Source of the DNA: Rhipicephalus microplus
Taxonomy: Eukaryota; Arthropoda; Arachnida; Ixodida; Ixodidae
Assembly: GCF_043290135.1 (NCBI RefSeq)
Contig: NW_027464603.1
Span: forward strand, 4,627,501-4,691,500
DNA length: 64,000 nucleotides
Direction: 5' to 3'
In this document: piece after piece, positions 38,801 through 54,400 of the stretch
Position numbering within the stretch: position 1 is the first letter of the stretch
How the letters are laid out: every line of letters begins with the position of its first letter
Notes under the pieces: model-generated
Seen by the model: the letters and a program-made list of their open reading frames with translations, nothing else
Database searches by the model: none
What the model was told of the DNA's origin: nothing
Made by a program: the position numbers and the translations under genes

Positions 38801-41800
38801 CCACAACTAGAAACTCCAAAACTACAGACTCCACAACTACAGACTCCACACCTAGAAACTCCACAGCTAGAGACTCCACAACTAGAAACTCTACAACTAG
38901 AAACTCCACAACTACGAACCTCACAACTAGAAACTCTACAAGTAGAAACTCCACAACTTGGGACTTCGCAACTTTAAACTCCACAACTTGGGACTTCGCA
39001 ACTAGAAACTCCACAGCTAAAAACTCCACAACTTGAGACTTTGCAACTAGAAACTCGGCAACTAGAAACTCCAACTAGAAACTCCACAAATTAAAACACC
39101 ACAACTAGTTACTCCACAACTACAAATTCCACAACTTGAAAATCCACAACTAGAAACTCCGCAACTAGAAACTCCGCAACTAGAAACTCCACAACAAGAG
39201 ACTCCATAACTTGAAACACCACAACTAGATACTCCACAGCTACAAATTCCACATCTAGAAACTCCAAATTTAGAAACTCCGCAACTAGAAACTCCGCAAC
39301 TTTAAACTCCACAACTAGAGACTCCATAACTAGGAACTCCACATCTAGAAACTCCACAACTACAGACTCCACAACTACAAACTTCGCAACTAGAAACTCC
39401 ACAACCAGAAACTCCGCAACTAGAAACTCCACAACTAGAAGTTCCACAACCACAGACTCAACAACTAGAAACTCCACAACTAGAAACCCAGCAACTAGAA
39501 ACTCCACAACTAGAAACTCAACACCTACAAATTCTACAACTTGAAACACCACAACTAGAAACGCAACAACTAGAAACTCCACACCTAGAAACTCCGAAAC
39601 TAGAAACTCCACAACTAGAAACTCAACACCTACAAATTCTACAACTTGAAACACCACAACTAAAAACGCAACAACTAGAAACTCCACACCTAGAAACTTC
39701 GCAACTAGAAACTCCACAACTAGAAACTCCACAACTAGAAACTATGCAACTAGAAACTCCGCAACTAGAAACTCCACAGCTAGAACGTCCGCAACTAGAA
39801 ACTCTGCAACTAGAAACTCCAACGCTAGAAACTCCACATAGGAACTCCACAACTAGAAACTCCACAACTAGAGACCACAACTAGAGACTCCGCAACGAGA
39901 AACTCCCCAGCTAGAAACTCCGCAACTAGAAACTCCGCAACTAGAAACTCCACAACTAGAGACTCCGCAACTATGAACTCAACAACTTGAAACTCTGCAA
40001 CTCAAAACTCTGCAACTAGAAAATTCCCAACTAGAAACTCCACAACTAAAAACTCCGCCACTAGAAACTCCGCAACTAGAAACTCCACAACTAGAGACTC
40101 CATAACTTGAAACACCACAACTAGATACTCCACAACTACAAATTCCACATCTAGAAACTCCAAATTTAGAAACTCCACAACTTTAAACTCCACAACTAGA
40201 CACTCCATAACTAGGAACTCCTCAACAAGAAACTCCACAACTACAGACTCCACAACTACAAACTCCACAACTAGAAACTCCACAACTGGAAACTCCGCAA
40301 CTAGAAACTCCACAACTAGAAATTCCACAACCAGAGACTCAACAACTTGAGACTCCACAACTAAAAACTACACAGCTAGAAACTCTACAACTTGAGACTT
40401 CGCAACTAGAAACTCGGCAACTAGAAACTCAACATCTAGAAACTCCACAACTAGAAACCCCACAACTTGAAACTCCACATCTAGAAACGCAACAACAAGA
40501 AACTCCACACCTAGAAACTCCGCAACTAGAAACTCCACAACTAGAAACTCCACAACTAGAAACTACGCAACTAGAAACTCTGCGACTAGAAACTCCAAAG
40601 CTAGAACGTCCGCAACTAGAAACTCTGCAACTAGAATCTCCGCAACTAGAAACTCCACAACTAGAGACCCCAAAACTAGAGACTCCGCAACTAGAAACTA
40701 CACAGCTAGAAACTCCGCAACTAGAAACTCCGCAACTAGAAACTCCACAACTAGAGACTCCGCAACTATAAACTCCACAACTTGAAACTCTGCAACTCGA
40801 AACTCTGCAACTACAAAATTCCCAACTAGAAACTACACAACTACAATCACCGCAACTCGAAACTCCGCAACTACAAAATCCACAACTAGAAACTCCACAA
40901 CTGGGAACTCCGCAACTAGAAAATCTACAACTAGAAACTCGAAAACTAAAAAGTCCAACTAGAAACTGCACAACTAGAAACTCCACACATATAAATTCCA
41001 CAACTTAAAACTCCACAACTAGAAACTCCACAACCAGGAACTCCGACACTAGAAAATCTACAACTAGACTCTTCGCAACTAGAAACTCCATAACTAGAGA
41101 CTTCACAACTAGAAAACTCCGCAACTAGAAACTCCACGACTAGACACTCCCCAACTTCAGACTCCGCAACTAGAAACTCTGCAACTAGAAACTCCGAAAG
41201 TAGAAACTCCACAACTTCAAACTCTGCAACTTGAAACTCTGCAACTAGTAAATGCCCTACTAGAAACTACACAACTAGAATCTCCGCAACTCGAAACTCC
41301 GCAACTACAAAATCCACAACTAGAAAGTCCAAAACCGGGAACTTCGCAACTAGAAAATGTACAACTAGAAACTCGAAAACTTAGAACTCCAACTAGAAAC
41401 TCCACAACTAGAAACTCCGCAACTAGAAACTCCACAACTAGAAACTCCACAACTAGACACTTCGCAACTAGAAACTCCACAACTAGACACTCCACAATAT
41501 AAAACTCCGCAACTAGAAACTCCGCAACTTAAAACTCCACAACTAGAGACTCCATAACTAGGAACTCCACATCTAGAAACTCCACAACTACAGACTCCAC
41601 AACTACAAACTTCGCAACTAGAAACTCCACAACCAGAAACTCCGCAACTAGAAACTCCACAACTAGAAGTTCCACAACCAGAGACTCAACAACTAGAAAC
41701 TCCACAACTAGAAACCCAGCAACTATAAACTCCACAACTAGAAACTCAACACCTACAAATTCTACAACTTGAAACACCACAACTAGAAACGCAACAACTA

Positions 41801-42163
41801 GAAACTCCACACCTAGAAACTCCGCAACTAGAAACTCCACAACTAGAAACTCCACAACTAGAAACTATGCAACTAGAAACTCCGCAACTAGAAACTCCAC
41901 AGCTAGAACGTCCGCAACTAGAAACTCTGCAACTAGGAACTCTGCAACTAGAAACACCAATGCTAGAAACTCCACAACTAGAAACTCCACAACTAGAAAC
42001 TCCACAACTAGAGACCACAACTAGAGACTCCGCAACTAGAAACTCCCCAGCTAGAAACTCCGCAACTAGAAACTCCGCAACTAGAAACTCCACAACTAGA
42101 GACTCCGCAACTATGAACTCCACAACTTGAAACTCTGCAACTCGAAACTCTGCAACTAGAAAA
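35836..42163 (+). repeat. Higher-order repeat block B2 (6,328 bp)
   Basis: This is a copy of B1 at offset +17,380 (to about 41330) and then +17,082, without the 298-bp duplication. It ends at the K cassette at 42164. Together H2-A3-B2 form the second, shorter super-repeat of the window; compared with H1-A1-A2-B1 it lacks one A block. Confidence 0.85.
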
Positions 42164-43378
42164 TTCCTAACTAGAAACTACACAACTACAATCTCCACAA
42201 CTCGAAACTCCGCAACTACAAAATCCACAACTAGAAACTCCACAACTGGGAACTCCGCAACTAGAAAATGTACAGCTAGAAACTCGAAAACTAAAAACTC
42301 CAACTAGAAACTCCACAACTAGAAACTCCGCAACTAGAAAACTCCGAAACTAGAAACTCCACGACTAGACACTCAAAACTTGAGACTCCGCAACGAGAGA
42401 CTTCGCAACTAGAAACTCTGCAACTAGAAACTGCACAGCTAGGAACTTGCAACTCGAAACTCTGCAACTAAAACTCCGCAACTAGAAACTCCACAGCTAG
42501 AAACTCTACAACTAGAAACTCCACATCTAGAGACTCCACAACTAGAAACTCCATGACTAGAAACTCCACAATTAGAAACTCCACAGCTAGAAACTCCACA
42601 ACTTCAGACTTTGCAACTAGAAACTCGGCAACTAGAAACTCAACAACTAGAAACTCCACAACTAGAAACATCACAACTAGAAACTCCACAACTTGAAACA
42701 CCACAACTAGATACTCCGCAACTACAAATTCCACAACTAGAAACTCCACAACTAGAAACTCCATAAGTAGAAACTCCACAACTAGAAACTCCACAACTAC
42801 AGACTCCACAACTAGAAACTCCACAGCTAGAGACTCCACAACTAGAAACTCCACAAATACGAACCCCACAACTACGAACACCACAACAAGAAACTCCACA
42901 ACTAGAAACTCCACAACTTGAAACACCACAACTAGATACTCCACAACTACAAATTCCACAACTAGAAACTCCACAACTAAACACTTCATAACTAGAAACT
43001 TCACAACTAGAAACTCCACAACTACAGACTTCACAACTAGAAACTCCATGCTAGAGACTCCACAACTAGAAACTCCACAAATACGAACCCCACAACTACG
43101 AACACAACAACTAGAAACTCCACAACTAGAAACTCCACAACTTGAGACTTCGCAACTAGAAACTCCACAACTAGAAACACCACAACTACAGACTCCACAA
43201 CTAGAAACTCTACAACTAGAAACTCCGAAACTAGAAACTCCACAACTATAGACTCCATAACTTGAAACTCCACAACTAGAAACTCCACAACTACGAACCT
43301 CACAACCAGAAACTCCACAACTAGAAACTCCGCAACAAGAAACTCCACAGCTAGAAACTCCACAACTTGAGACTTTGA
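42164..43378 (+). repeat. Start of a third super-repeat copy, H-type then A-type
   Basis: From 42164 the sequence matches the start of H1 at offset +41,774 (for example 42640-42984 against 866-1210). By about 43048 it has switched to A-type: the ACACAACAACTAG variant near 43105 and the monomers after it match 5132-5335 and 29302-29505, not 1274-1477. The switch point lies between about 42985 and 43105. It is a chimera of H and A higher-order units. Confidence 0.75.
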
Positions 43379-46300
43379 AACTAGAAACTCGGCAACTAGA
43401 AACTCCACAACTAGAAACTCCACAACTAGAAACTCCACAAATTGAAATGCCACAACTAGATACTCCACAACTACAAATTCCACAACTAGAAACTCCACAA
43501 CTAAAAACTCCGCAACTAGAAACTCCGCAACTAGAAACTCCACAACTAGAGACTCCATAACTTGAAACACCACAACTAGATACTCCACAACTACACATTC
43601 CACATCTAGAAACTCCAAATTTAGAAACTCTGCAACTTTAAACTCCACAACTAGACACTCTATAACTAGGAACTCCTCAACAAGAAACTCCACAACTACA
43701 GACTCCACAACTACAAACTCCACAACTAGAAACTCCACAACTGGAAACTCCGCAACTAGAAACTCCAACGCTAGAAACTCCACAACTAGAAACTCCACAA
43801 CTAGAAACTCCACAACTAGAGACTCCAAAACTAGAGACTCCGCAACTAAAAACTCCACAGCTAGAAACTCCGCAACTAGAAACTCCGCAACTAGAAACTC
43901 CACCACTAGAGACTCCGCAACTATAAACTCCACAACTTGAAACTCTGCAACTCGAAATTCTGCAACTAGAAACTCCACAACTAGAAACTCCACAACTAGA
44001 AATTCCACAACTAGACACTTCGCAACTAGAAACTCCACAACTAGACACTCCACAACTAGAAAACTCCGCAACTAGAAACTCCACCACTAGACACTCAAAA
44101 CTTGAGACTCCGCAACGACAGAGCTCGCAACTAGAAACTCTGCAACTAGAAACTGCACAGCTCGAAACTTGCAACTCGAAACTCTGCAACTAAAACTCCG
44201 CAACTAGAAACTCCACAGCTAGAAACTTCACAACCAGAGACTCCACAACTACAAACTCCATGACTAGAAACTTCACAATTAGAAACTCCACAAGTAGAAA
44301 CTCCACAACTTGAGACTTTGCAACTAGAAACTCGGCAACTAGAAACTCAACAACTAGAAACTCCACAACTAGGAACTTCACAACTAGAAACTCCACAACT
44401 TGAAACACCACAACTAGATACTCCGCAACTACAATATCCAACACTAGAAACTCCACAACAAGAAACTCCATAACTAGAAACTCCGCAACTAGAAACTCCA
44501 CAACTACAGACTCCACAACTAGAAACTCCACAGCTAGAGACTCCACAACTAGAAACTCTACAACTAGAAACTCCACAACAACGAACCTCACAACTAGAAA
44601 CTCTACAAGTAGAAACTCCGCAACTAGAAACTCCACAGCTAGAAACTCCACAACTTGAGACTTTGCAACTAGAAACTCGGCAACTAGAAACTCCACAACT
44701 AGAAACTCCACAAATTGAAACACCACAACTAGATACTCCACAACTACAAATTCCACAACTTGGAAGTTCACAACTAGAAACTCCGCAACTAGAAACTCCA
44801 CAACTTGAGACTCCACAACTTGAGACTTTGCAACTAGAAACTCGGCAACTAGAAACTCAACAACCAGAAACTCCACAACTAGAAACTTCACAACTAGAAA
44901 CTCCACAACTTGAAACACCACAACTAGATACTCGGTAACTACAAATTCCACAACTAGAAACTCCACAACAAGAAACTCCATAACTAGAAACTCCGCAACT
45001 AGAAACTCCGCAACTAGAGACTCCATAACTAGGAACTCCACAACTAGAAACTCCAAAACTACAGACTCCACACCTAGAAACTCCACAGCTAGAGACTCCA
45101 CAACTAGAAACTCTACAACTAGAAACTCCACAACTACGAACCTCACAACTAGAAACTCTACAAGTAGAAACTCCACAACTTGGGACTTCGCAACTTTAAA
45201 CTCCACAACTAGAAACTCCGCAACTAGAAACTCCACAGCTAAAAACTCCACAACTTGAGACTTTGCAACTAGAAACTCGGCAACTAGAAACTCCAACTAG
45301 AAACTCCACAAATTGAAACACCACAACTAGTTACTCCACAACTACAAACTCCGCAACTTTAAACTCCACAACTAGAGACTCCATAACTAGGAACTCCACA
45401 TCTAGAAACTCCACAACTACAGACTCCACAACTACAAACTTCGCAACTAGAAACTCCACAACCAGAAACTCCGCAACTAGAAACTCCACAACTAGAAGTT
45501 CCACAACCACAGACTCAACAACTAGAAACTCCACAACTAGAAACCCAGCAACTTGAAACACCACAACTAGAAACGCAACAACTAGAAACTCCGCACCTAG
45601 AAACTCCGAAACTAGAAACTCCACAACTAGAAACTCAACACCTACAAATTCTACAACTTGAAACACCACGACTAAAAACGCAACAACTAGAAACTCCACA
45701 CCTAGAAACTTCGCAACTAGAAACTCCACAACTAGAAACTCCACAACTAGAAACTATGCAACTAGAAACTCCGCAACTAGAAACTCCACAGCTAGAACGT
45801 CCGCAACTAGAAACTCTGCAACTAGAAACTCCAACGCTAGAAACTCCACATAGGAACTCCACAACTAGAAACTCCACAACTAGAGACCACAACTAGAGAC
45901 TCCGCAACGAGAAACTCCCCAGCTAGAAACTCCGCAACTAGAAACTCCGCAACTAGAAACTCCACAACTAGAGACTCCGCAACTATGAACTCAACAACTT
46001 GAAACTCTGCAACTCAAAACTCTGCAACTAGAAAATTCCCAACTAGAAACTCCACAACTAAAAACTCCGCAACTAGAAACTCCGCAACTAGAAACTACAC
46101 AACTAGAGACTCCATAACTTGAAACACCACAACTAGATACTCCACAACTACAAATTCCACATCTAGAAACTCCAAATTTAGAAACTCCACAACTTTAAAC
46201 TCCACAACTAGACACTCCATTACTAGGAACTCCTCAACAAGAAACTCCACAACTACAGACTCCACAACTACAAACTCCACAACTAGAAACTCCACAACTG

Positions 46301-49300
46301 GAAACTCCGCAACTAGAAACTCCACAACTAGAAATTCCACAACCAGAGACTCAACAACTTGAGACTCCACAACTAAAAACTACACAGCTAGAAACTCTAC
46401 AACTTGAGACTTCGCAACTAGAAACTCGGCAACTAGAAACTCAACATCTAGAAACTCCACAACTAGAAACCCCACAACTTGAAACTCCACATCTAGAAAC
46501 GCAACAACAAGAAACTCCACACCTAGAAACTCCGCAACTAGAAACTCCACAACTAGAAACTCCACAACTAGAAACTACGCAACTAGAAACTCTGCGACTA
46601 GAAACTCCAAAGCTAGAACGTCCGCAACTAGAAACTCTGCAACTAGAATCTCCGCAACTAGAAACTCCAACGCTAGAAACTCCACAACTAGAAACTCCAC
46701 AACTAGAAACTCCACAACTAGAGACCCCAAAACTAGAGACTCCGCAACTAGAAACTCCACAGCTAGAAACTCCGCAACTAGAAACTCCGCAACTAGAAAC
46801 TCCACAACTAGAGACTCCGCAACTATAAACTCCACAACTTGAAACCCTGCAACTCGAAACTCTGCAACTACAAAATTCCCAACTAGAAACTACACAACTA
46901 CAATCACCGCAACTCGAAACTCCGCAACTACAAAATCCACAACTAGAAACTCCACAACTGGGAACTCCGCAACTAGAAAATCTACAACTAGAAACTCGAA
47001 AACTAAAAAGTCCAACTAGAAACTGCACAACTAGAAACTCCACACCTATAAATTCCACAACTTAAAACTCCACAACTAGAAACTCCACAACCAGGAACTC
47101 TGCAACTAGAAAATCTACAACTAGACTCTTCGCAACTAGAAACTCCATAACTAGAGACTTCACAACTAGAAAACTCCGCAACTAGAAACTCCACGAATAG
47201 ACACTCCACAACTTGAGACTCCGCAACGACAGACTCCGCAACTAGAAATTTTGCAGCTAGAAACATCACAGCCAGAAACTTGCAACTCAAAACTCTGCAA
47301 CTAGAAACTCCGACACTAAAAACTCCACAGCTAGAAACTCCACAACTAGAAACTTCGCAAATGTAAACTCCATGACTAGAAACTCCACAATTAGAAACTC
47401 CACAATTAGAAACTCCACAGCTAGAAACTCTACAACTTGAGACTTTGCAACTAGAAACTCAGCAACTAGAAACTCAACAACTAGAAACTCCACAACTAGA
47501 AACTTCACAACTAGAAACTCCACAACTTGAAACACCACAACTAGATACTACGCAACTACAAATTCTACAACTAGAAACTCCACAACTAGAAACTCCATAA
47601 CTAGAAACTCCGCAACTAGAAACTCCACAACAAGAGACCCCATAACTAGGAACTCCACAACTAGAAACTCCACAACTACAGACTCCACAACTACACACTC
47701 CACAACTAGAAACTCCACAGCTAGAGACTCCACAACTAGAAACTCCACAACTAAGAACCCCACAACTACGAACCCCACATCTAGAAGCTCCACAACTAGA
47801 AACTCCACAACTTGAAACACCACAACTAGATACTCCACAAATACATATTCCACAACTTGAAACTCCACAACTGAGAACTCCACAACTAGAAACTCCGCAA
47901 CTAGAAACTCCACAACTAGAGACTCCTTAACTTGGAACTCCACACCTAATAATTCAAAAACTTGAAACTCCACAACTAGAAACTCAACAACTAGAAACTC
48001 CCCACCTAGAAACCCCGCACCTAGAAACTCCACAACTAGAAACTCTACAACTAGAAACTATGCAACTAGAAACTCCGCGACTAGAAACTCCAAAGCTAGA
48101 ACGTCCGCAACTAGAAACTGTGCAACTAGAAACTCCGCAACTAGAAACTCCACAACTTAAAACTCTGCAACTCGAAACTCTGCAACTAGAAAATTCCCAA
48201 CTAGAAACTACACAACTACAATCTCCGCAACTCAAAACTCCGCAACTACAAAATCCACAACTAGAAACTCCACAACTGGGAACTCCGCAACTAGAAAATC
48301 TACAACTATAAACTCGAAAACTGAAAACTCCAACTAGAAACTCCACAACTAGAAACTCCACAACTAGAAACTCCACAACTAGACACTTCGCAACTAGAAA
48401 CTCCGCAACTAGACACTCCACAACTAGAAAACTCCGCAACTAGAAACTCCACCACTAGACACTCAAAACTTGAGACTCCGCAACGACAGACTTCGCAACT
48501 AGAAACTCTGCAACTAGAAACTGCACAGCTAGAAACTTGCAACTCGAAACTCTGCAACTAAAACTCCGCAACTAGAAACTCCACAGCTAGAAACTCCACA
48601 ACTAGAGACTCCACAACTACAAACTCCATGACTAGAAACTTCACAATTAGAAACTCCACAACTAGAAACTCCACAACTTGAGACTTTGCAACTAGGAACT
48701 CGGCAACTAGAAACTCAACAACTAGAAACTCCGCAACTAGGAACTTCACAACTAGAAACTCCACAACTTGAAACACCACAACTAGATACTCCGCAACTAC
48801 AAATTCCAACACTAGAAACTCCACAACAAGAAACTGCATAACTTGAAACTCCGCAACTAGAAACTCCGCAACTAGAGACTCCATAACTAGGAACTCCACA
48901 ACTAGAAACTCCAAAACTACAGACTCCACAACTACAGACTCCACACCTAGAAACTCCACAGCTAGAGACTCCACAACTAGAAAGTCTACAACTAGAAACT
49001 CCACAACTACGAACCTCACAACTAGAAACTCCACAAGTTGAAACACCACAACTAGATACTCCACAACTACAAATTCCACAACTTGAAAGTCCACAACTAG
49101 AAACTCCGCAACTAGAAACTCCACAACTAGAGACTCCATAACTTGAAACACCACAACTAGATACTCGACAACTACAAATTCCACATCTAGAAACTCCAAA
49201 TTTAGAAACTCCACAACTTTAAACTCCACAACTAGAAACTCCATAACTAGAAACTCCACAACTTGAGACTTCGCAACTAGAAACTCCACAACTAGAGACT

Positions 49301-51470
49301 CCACAACTAGAAACTCTACAACTAGAAACTCCACAACTACGAACTTCACAACTAGAAACTCTTCAACTCGAAACTCCACAACTTGGGACTTCGCAACTAG
49401 AAACTCTACAACTAGAAACTCCACAACTAGAGACTCCACAACTAGAAATTCCGCAACTAGAAAGTCCACAAATACGAACCCCAAAATTACGAACCCCACA
49501 ACTAGAAACTCCACAACTAGAAACTCCACAACTTGAAACACCACAACTAGATATTCCGCAACTACAAATTCTACAACTAGAAACTCCACAACTAAAGACT
49601 CCATAACTAGAAACTCCACAACTAGAAACTCCACAACTACAGACTACAGAACTACAGACTTCACAACTAGAAACTCCACAGCTAGAGACTCCACAACTAG
49701 AAACTCCACAAATATGAACCCCACAACTACGAACACCACCACTAGAAACTCCACAACTGGAAACTCCACAACTAGAAACTCCACAACTTGAGACTTCGCA
49801 ACTAGAAACTCCACAACTGGAAACACCACAACTCGAGACTCCACAACTAGAAACTCTACAACTAGAAATTCCACAACTACGAACTTCACAACTAGAAACT
49901 CTACAACTAGAAACTCCACAACTTGGGGCTTCGCAACTAGAAACTCCACAACTAGAAACTCCACAAGAGACTCCACAACTAGAAATTCCGCAACTAGAAA
50001 CTCCACAACTTGAGACTTCGCAACTAGAAACTCGGCAACTAGAAACTCCACAACTAGAAACTCCACAACTAGAAACTCCACAAATTGAAATGCCACAACT
50101 AGATACTCCACAACTACAAATTCCACAACTAGAAACTCCACAACTAAAAACTCCGCAACTAGAAACTCCGCAACTAGAAACTCCACAACTAGATACTCCA
50201 TAACTTGAAACACATCAACTAGATACTCCACAACTGCAAATTCCACATCTACAAACCCCAAATTTTGAAACTCCGCAACTTTAAACTCCACAACTAGACA
50301 CTCCATAACTAGGAACTCCTCAACAAGAAACTCCAACTACAGACTCCACAACTACAAACTCCACAACTAGAAACTCCACAACCGGAAACTCCGCAACTAG
50401 AAACTCCGCTACTAGAAACTCCACAACTAGAAATTCCACAACCAGAGACTCAACAACTTGAGACTCCACAACTGAAAACTCCACAGCTAGAAACTCCACA
50501 ACTTGAGACTTCGCAACTAGAAACTCGGCAACTAGAAACTCAACAACTAGAAACTCCACAACTAGAAACTCCACAACTTGAAACTCCACAACTAGAAACG
50601 CAACAACTAGAAACTCCACACCTAGAAACTCCGCAACTAGAAACTCCACAACTAGAAACTCCACAACTAGAACCTATGCAACTAGAAACTCCGCGACTAG
50701 AAACTCCAAAGCTAGAACGTCCGCAACTAGAAACTGTGCAACTAGAAACTCCGCAACTAGAAACTCCAACGCTAGAAACTCCACAACTAGAAACTCAACA
50801 ACTAGAAACTCCACAACTAGAGACTCCAAAACTAGAGACTCTGCAACTAGAAACTCCACAGCTAGAAACTCCGCAACTAGAAACTCCGCAACTAGAAACT
50901 CCACAACTAGAGACTCCGCAACTATAAACTCCACAACTCAAAACTCTGCAACTCGAAACTCTGCAACTAGAAAATTCCCAACTAGAAACTACACAACTAC
51001 AATCTCCGCAACTCAAAACTCCGCAACTACAAAATCCACAACTAGAAACTCCACAACTGGGAACTCCGCAACTAGAAAATCTACAACTATAAACTCGAAA
51101 ACTGAAAACTCTAACTAGAAACTCCACAACTAGAAACTCCACAACTAGAAACTCCCCAACTAGACACTTCGCAACTAGAAACTCCACAACTAGACACTCC
51201 ACAACTAGAAAACTCCGCAACTAGAAACTCCACCACTACACACTCAAAACTTGAGACTCCGCAACGACAGACTTCGCAACTAGAAACTCTGCAACTAGAA
51301 ACTGCACAGCTAGAAACTTGCAACTCGAAACTCTGCAACTAAAACTCCGCAACTAGAAACTCCACAGCTAGAAACTCCACAACTAGAGACTCCACAACTA
51401 CAAACTCCATGACTAGAAACTTCACAATTAGAAACTCCACAACTAGAAACTCCACAACTTGAGACTTTGC
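43379..51470 (+). repeat. 8,092-bp segmental unit, copy 1
   Basis: This is the first of two adjacent copies with a constant offset of +8,092. Matching starts within a few monomers of 43379 and runs past 51338. Inside, 44190-45296 is A-type (like 6154-7275), the part from about 46570 is B-type (like 23186 onward), and 48558-51338 is a D unit. Two single-base differences from copy 2 were noticed: 46846 C against 54938 T, and 48405 G against 56497 A. Confidence 0.88.
48558..51338 (+). repeat. D-type higher-order unit (2,781 bp), inside copy 1
   Basis: The unit is bounded by two GCAACTAAAACTCCG 14-bp monomers. It is repeated exactly at 56650-59430 as part of the 8,092-bp duplication, and in a 2,678-bp form at 59431-62108. 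Near 49965 it holds a 12-bp monomer (CTCCACAAGAGACTCC) where the 2,678-bp form has a complete one near 60815. Confidence 0.8.
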
Positions 51471-54400
51471 AACTAGAAACTCGGCAACTAGAAACTCCAC
51501 AACTAGAAACTCCACAACTAGAAACTCCACAAATTGAAATGCCACAACTAGATACTCCACAACTACAAATTCCACAACTAGAAACTCCACAACTAAAAAC
51601 TCCGCAACTAGAAACTCCGCAACTAGAAACTCCACAACTAGAGACTCCATAACTTGAAACACCACAACTAGATACTCCACAACTACACATTCCACATCTA
51701 GAAACTCCAAATTTAGAAACTCTGCAACTTTAAACTCCACAACTAGACACTCTATAACTAGGAACTCCTCAACAAGAAACTCCACAACTACAGACTCCAC
51801 AACTACAAACTCCACAACTAGAAACTCCACAACTGGAAACTCCGCAACTAGAAACTCCAACGCTAGAAACTCCACAACTAGAAACTCCACAACTAGAAAC
51901 TCCACAACTAGAGACTCCAAAACTAGAGACTCCGCAACTAAAAACTCCACAGCTAGAAACTCCGCAACTAGAAACTCCGCAACTAGAAACTCCACCACTA
52001 GAGACTCCGCAACTATAAACTCCACAACTTGAAACTCTGCAACTCGAAATTCTGCAACTAGAAACTCCACAACTAGAAACTCCACAACTAGAAATTCCAC
52101 AACTAGACACTTCGCAACTAGAAACTCCACAACTAGACACTCCACAACTAGAAAACTCCGCAACTAGAAACTCCACCACTAGACACTCAAAACTTGAGAC
52201 TCCGCAACGACAGAGCTCGCAACTAGAAACTCTGCAACTAGAAACTGCACAGCTCGAAACTTGCAACTCGAAACTCTGCAACTAAAACTCCGCAACTAGA
52301 AACTCCACAGCTAGAAACTTCACAACCAGAGACTCCACAACTACAAACTCCATGACTAGAAACTTCACAATTAGAAACTCCACAAGTAGAAACTCCACAA
52401 CTTGAGACTTTGCAACTAGAAACTCGGCAACTAGAAACTCAACAACTAGAAACTCCACAACTAGGAACTTCACAACTAGAAACTCCACAACTTGAAACAC
52501 CACAACTAGATACTCCGCAACTACAATATCCAACACTAGAAACTCCACAACAAGAAACTCCATAACTAGAAACTCCGCAACTAGAAACTCCACAACTACA
52601 GACTCCACAACTAGAAACTCCACAGCTAGAGACTCCACAACTAGAAACTCTACAACTAGAAACTCCACAACAACGAACCTCACAACTAGAAACTCTACAA
52701 GTAGAAACTCCGCAACTAGAAACTCCACAGCTAGAAACTCCACAACTTGAGACTTTGCAACTAGAAACTCGGCAACTAGAAACTCCACAACTAGAAACTC
52801 CACAAATTGAAACACCACAACTAGATACTCCACAACTACAAATTCCACAACTTGGAAGTTCACAACTAGAAACTCCGCAACTAGAAACTCCACAACTTGA
52901 GACTCCACAACTTGAGACTTTGCAACTAGAAACTCGGCAACTAGAAACTCAACAACCAGAAACTCCACAACTAGAAACTTCACAACTAGAAACTCCACAA
53001 CTTGAAACACCACAACTAGATACTCGGTAACTACAAATTCCACAACTAGAAACTCCACAACAAGAAACTCCATAACTAGAAACTCCGCAACTAGAAACTC
53101 CGCAACTAGAGACTCCATAACTAGGAACTCCACAACTAGAAACTCCAAAACTACAGACTCCACACCTAGAAACTCCACAGCTAGAGACTCCACAACTAGA
53201 AACTCTACAACTAGAAACTCCACAACTACGAACCTCACAACTAGAAACTCTACAAGTAGAAACTCCACAACTTGGGACTTCGCAACTTTAAACTCCACAA
53301 CTAGAAACTCCGCAACTAGAAACTCCACAGCTAAAAACTCCACAACTTGAGACTTTGCAACTAGAAACTCGGCAACTAGAAACTCCAACTAGAAACTCCA
53401 CAAATTGAAACACCACAACTAGTTACTCCACAACTACAAACTCCGCAACTTTAAACTCCACAACTAGAGACTCCATAACTAGGAACTCCACATCTAGAAA
53501 CTCCACAACTACAGACTCCACAACTACAAACTTCGCAACTAGAAACTCCACAACCAGAAACTCCGCAACTAGAAACTCCACAACTAGAAGTTCCACAACC
53601 ACAGACTCAACAACTAGAAACTCCACAACTAGAAACCCAGCAACTTGAAACACCACAACTAGAAACGCAACAACTAGAAACTCCGCACCTAGAAACTCCG
53701 AAACTAGAAACTCCACAACTAGAAACTCAACACCTACAAATTCTACAACTTGAAACACCACGACTAAAAACGCAACAACTAGAAACTCCACACCTAGAAA
53801 CTTCGCAACTAGAAACTCCACAACTAGAAACTCCACAACTAGAAACTATGCAACTAGAAACTCCGCAACTAGAAACTCCACAGCTAGAACGTCCGCAACT
53901 AGAAACTCTGCAACTAGAAACTCCAACGCTAGAAACTCCACATAGGAACTCCACAACTAGAAACTCCACAACTAGAGACCACAACTAGAGACTCCGCAAC
54001 GAGAAACTCCCCAGCTAGAAACTCCGCAACTAGAAACTCCGCAACTAGAAACTCCACAACTAGAGACTCCGCAACTATGAACTCAACAACTTGAAACTCT
54101 GCAACTCAAAACTCTGCAACTAGAAAATTCCCAACTAGAAACTCCACAACTAAAAACTCCGCAACTAGAAACTCCGCAACTAGAAACTACACAACTAGAG
54201 ACTCCATAACTTGAAACACCACAACTAGATACTCCACAACTACAAATTCCACATCTAGAAACTCCAAATTTAGAAACTCCACAACTTTAAACTCCACAAC
54301 TAGACACTCCATTACTAGGAACTCCTCAACAAGAAACTCCACAACTACAGACTCCACAACTACAAACTCCACAACTAGAAACTCCACAACTGGAAACTCC

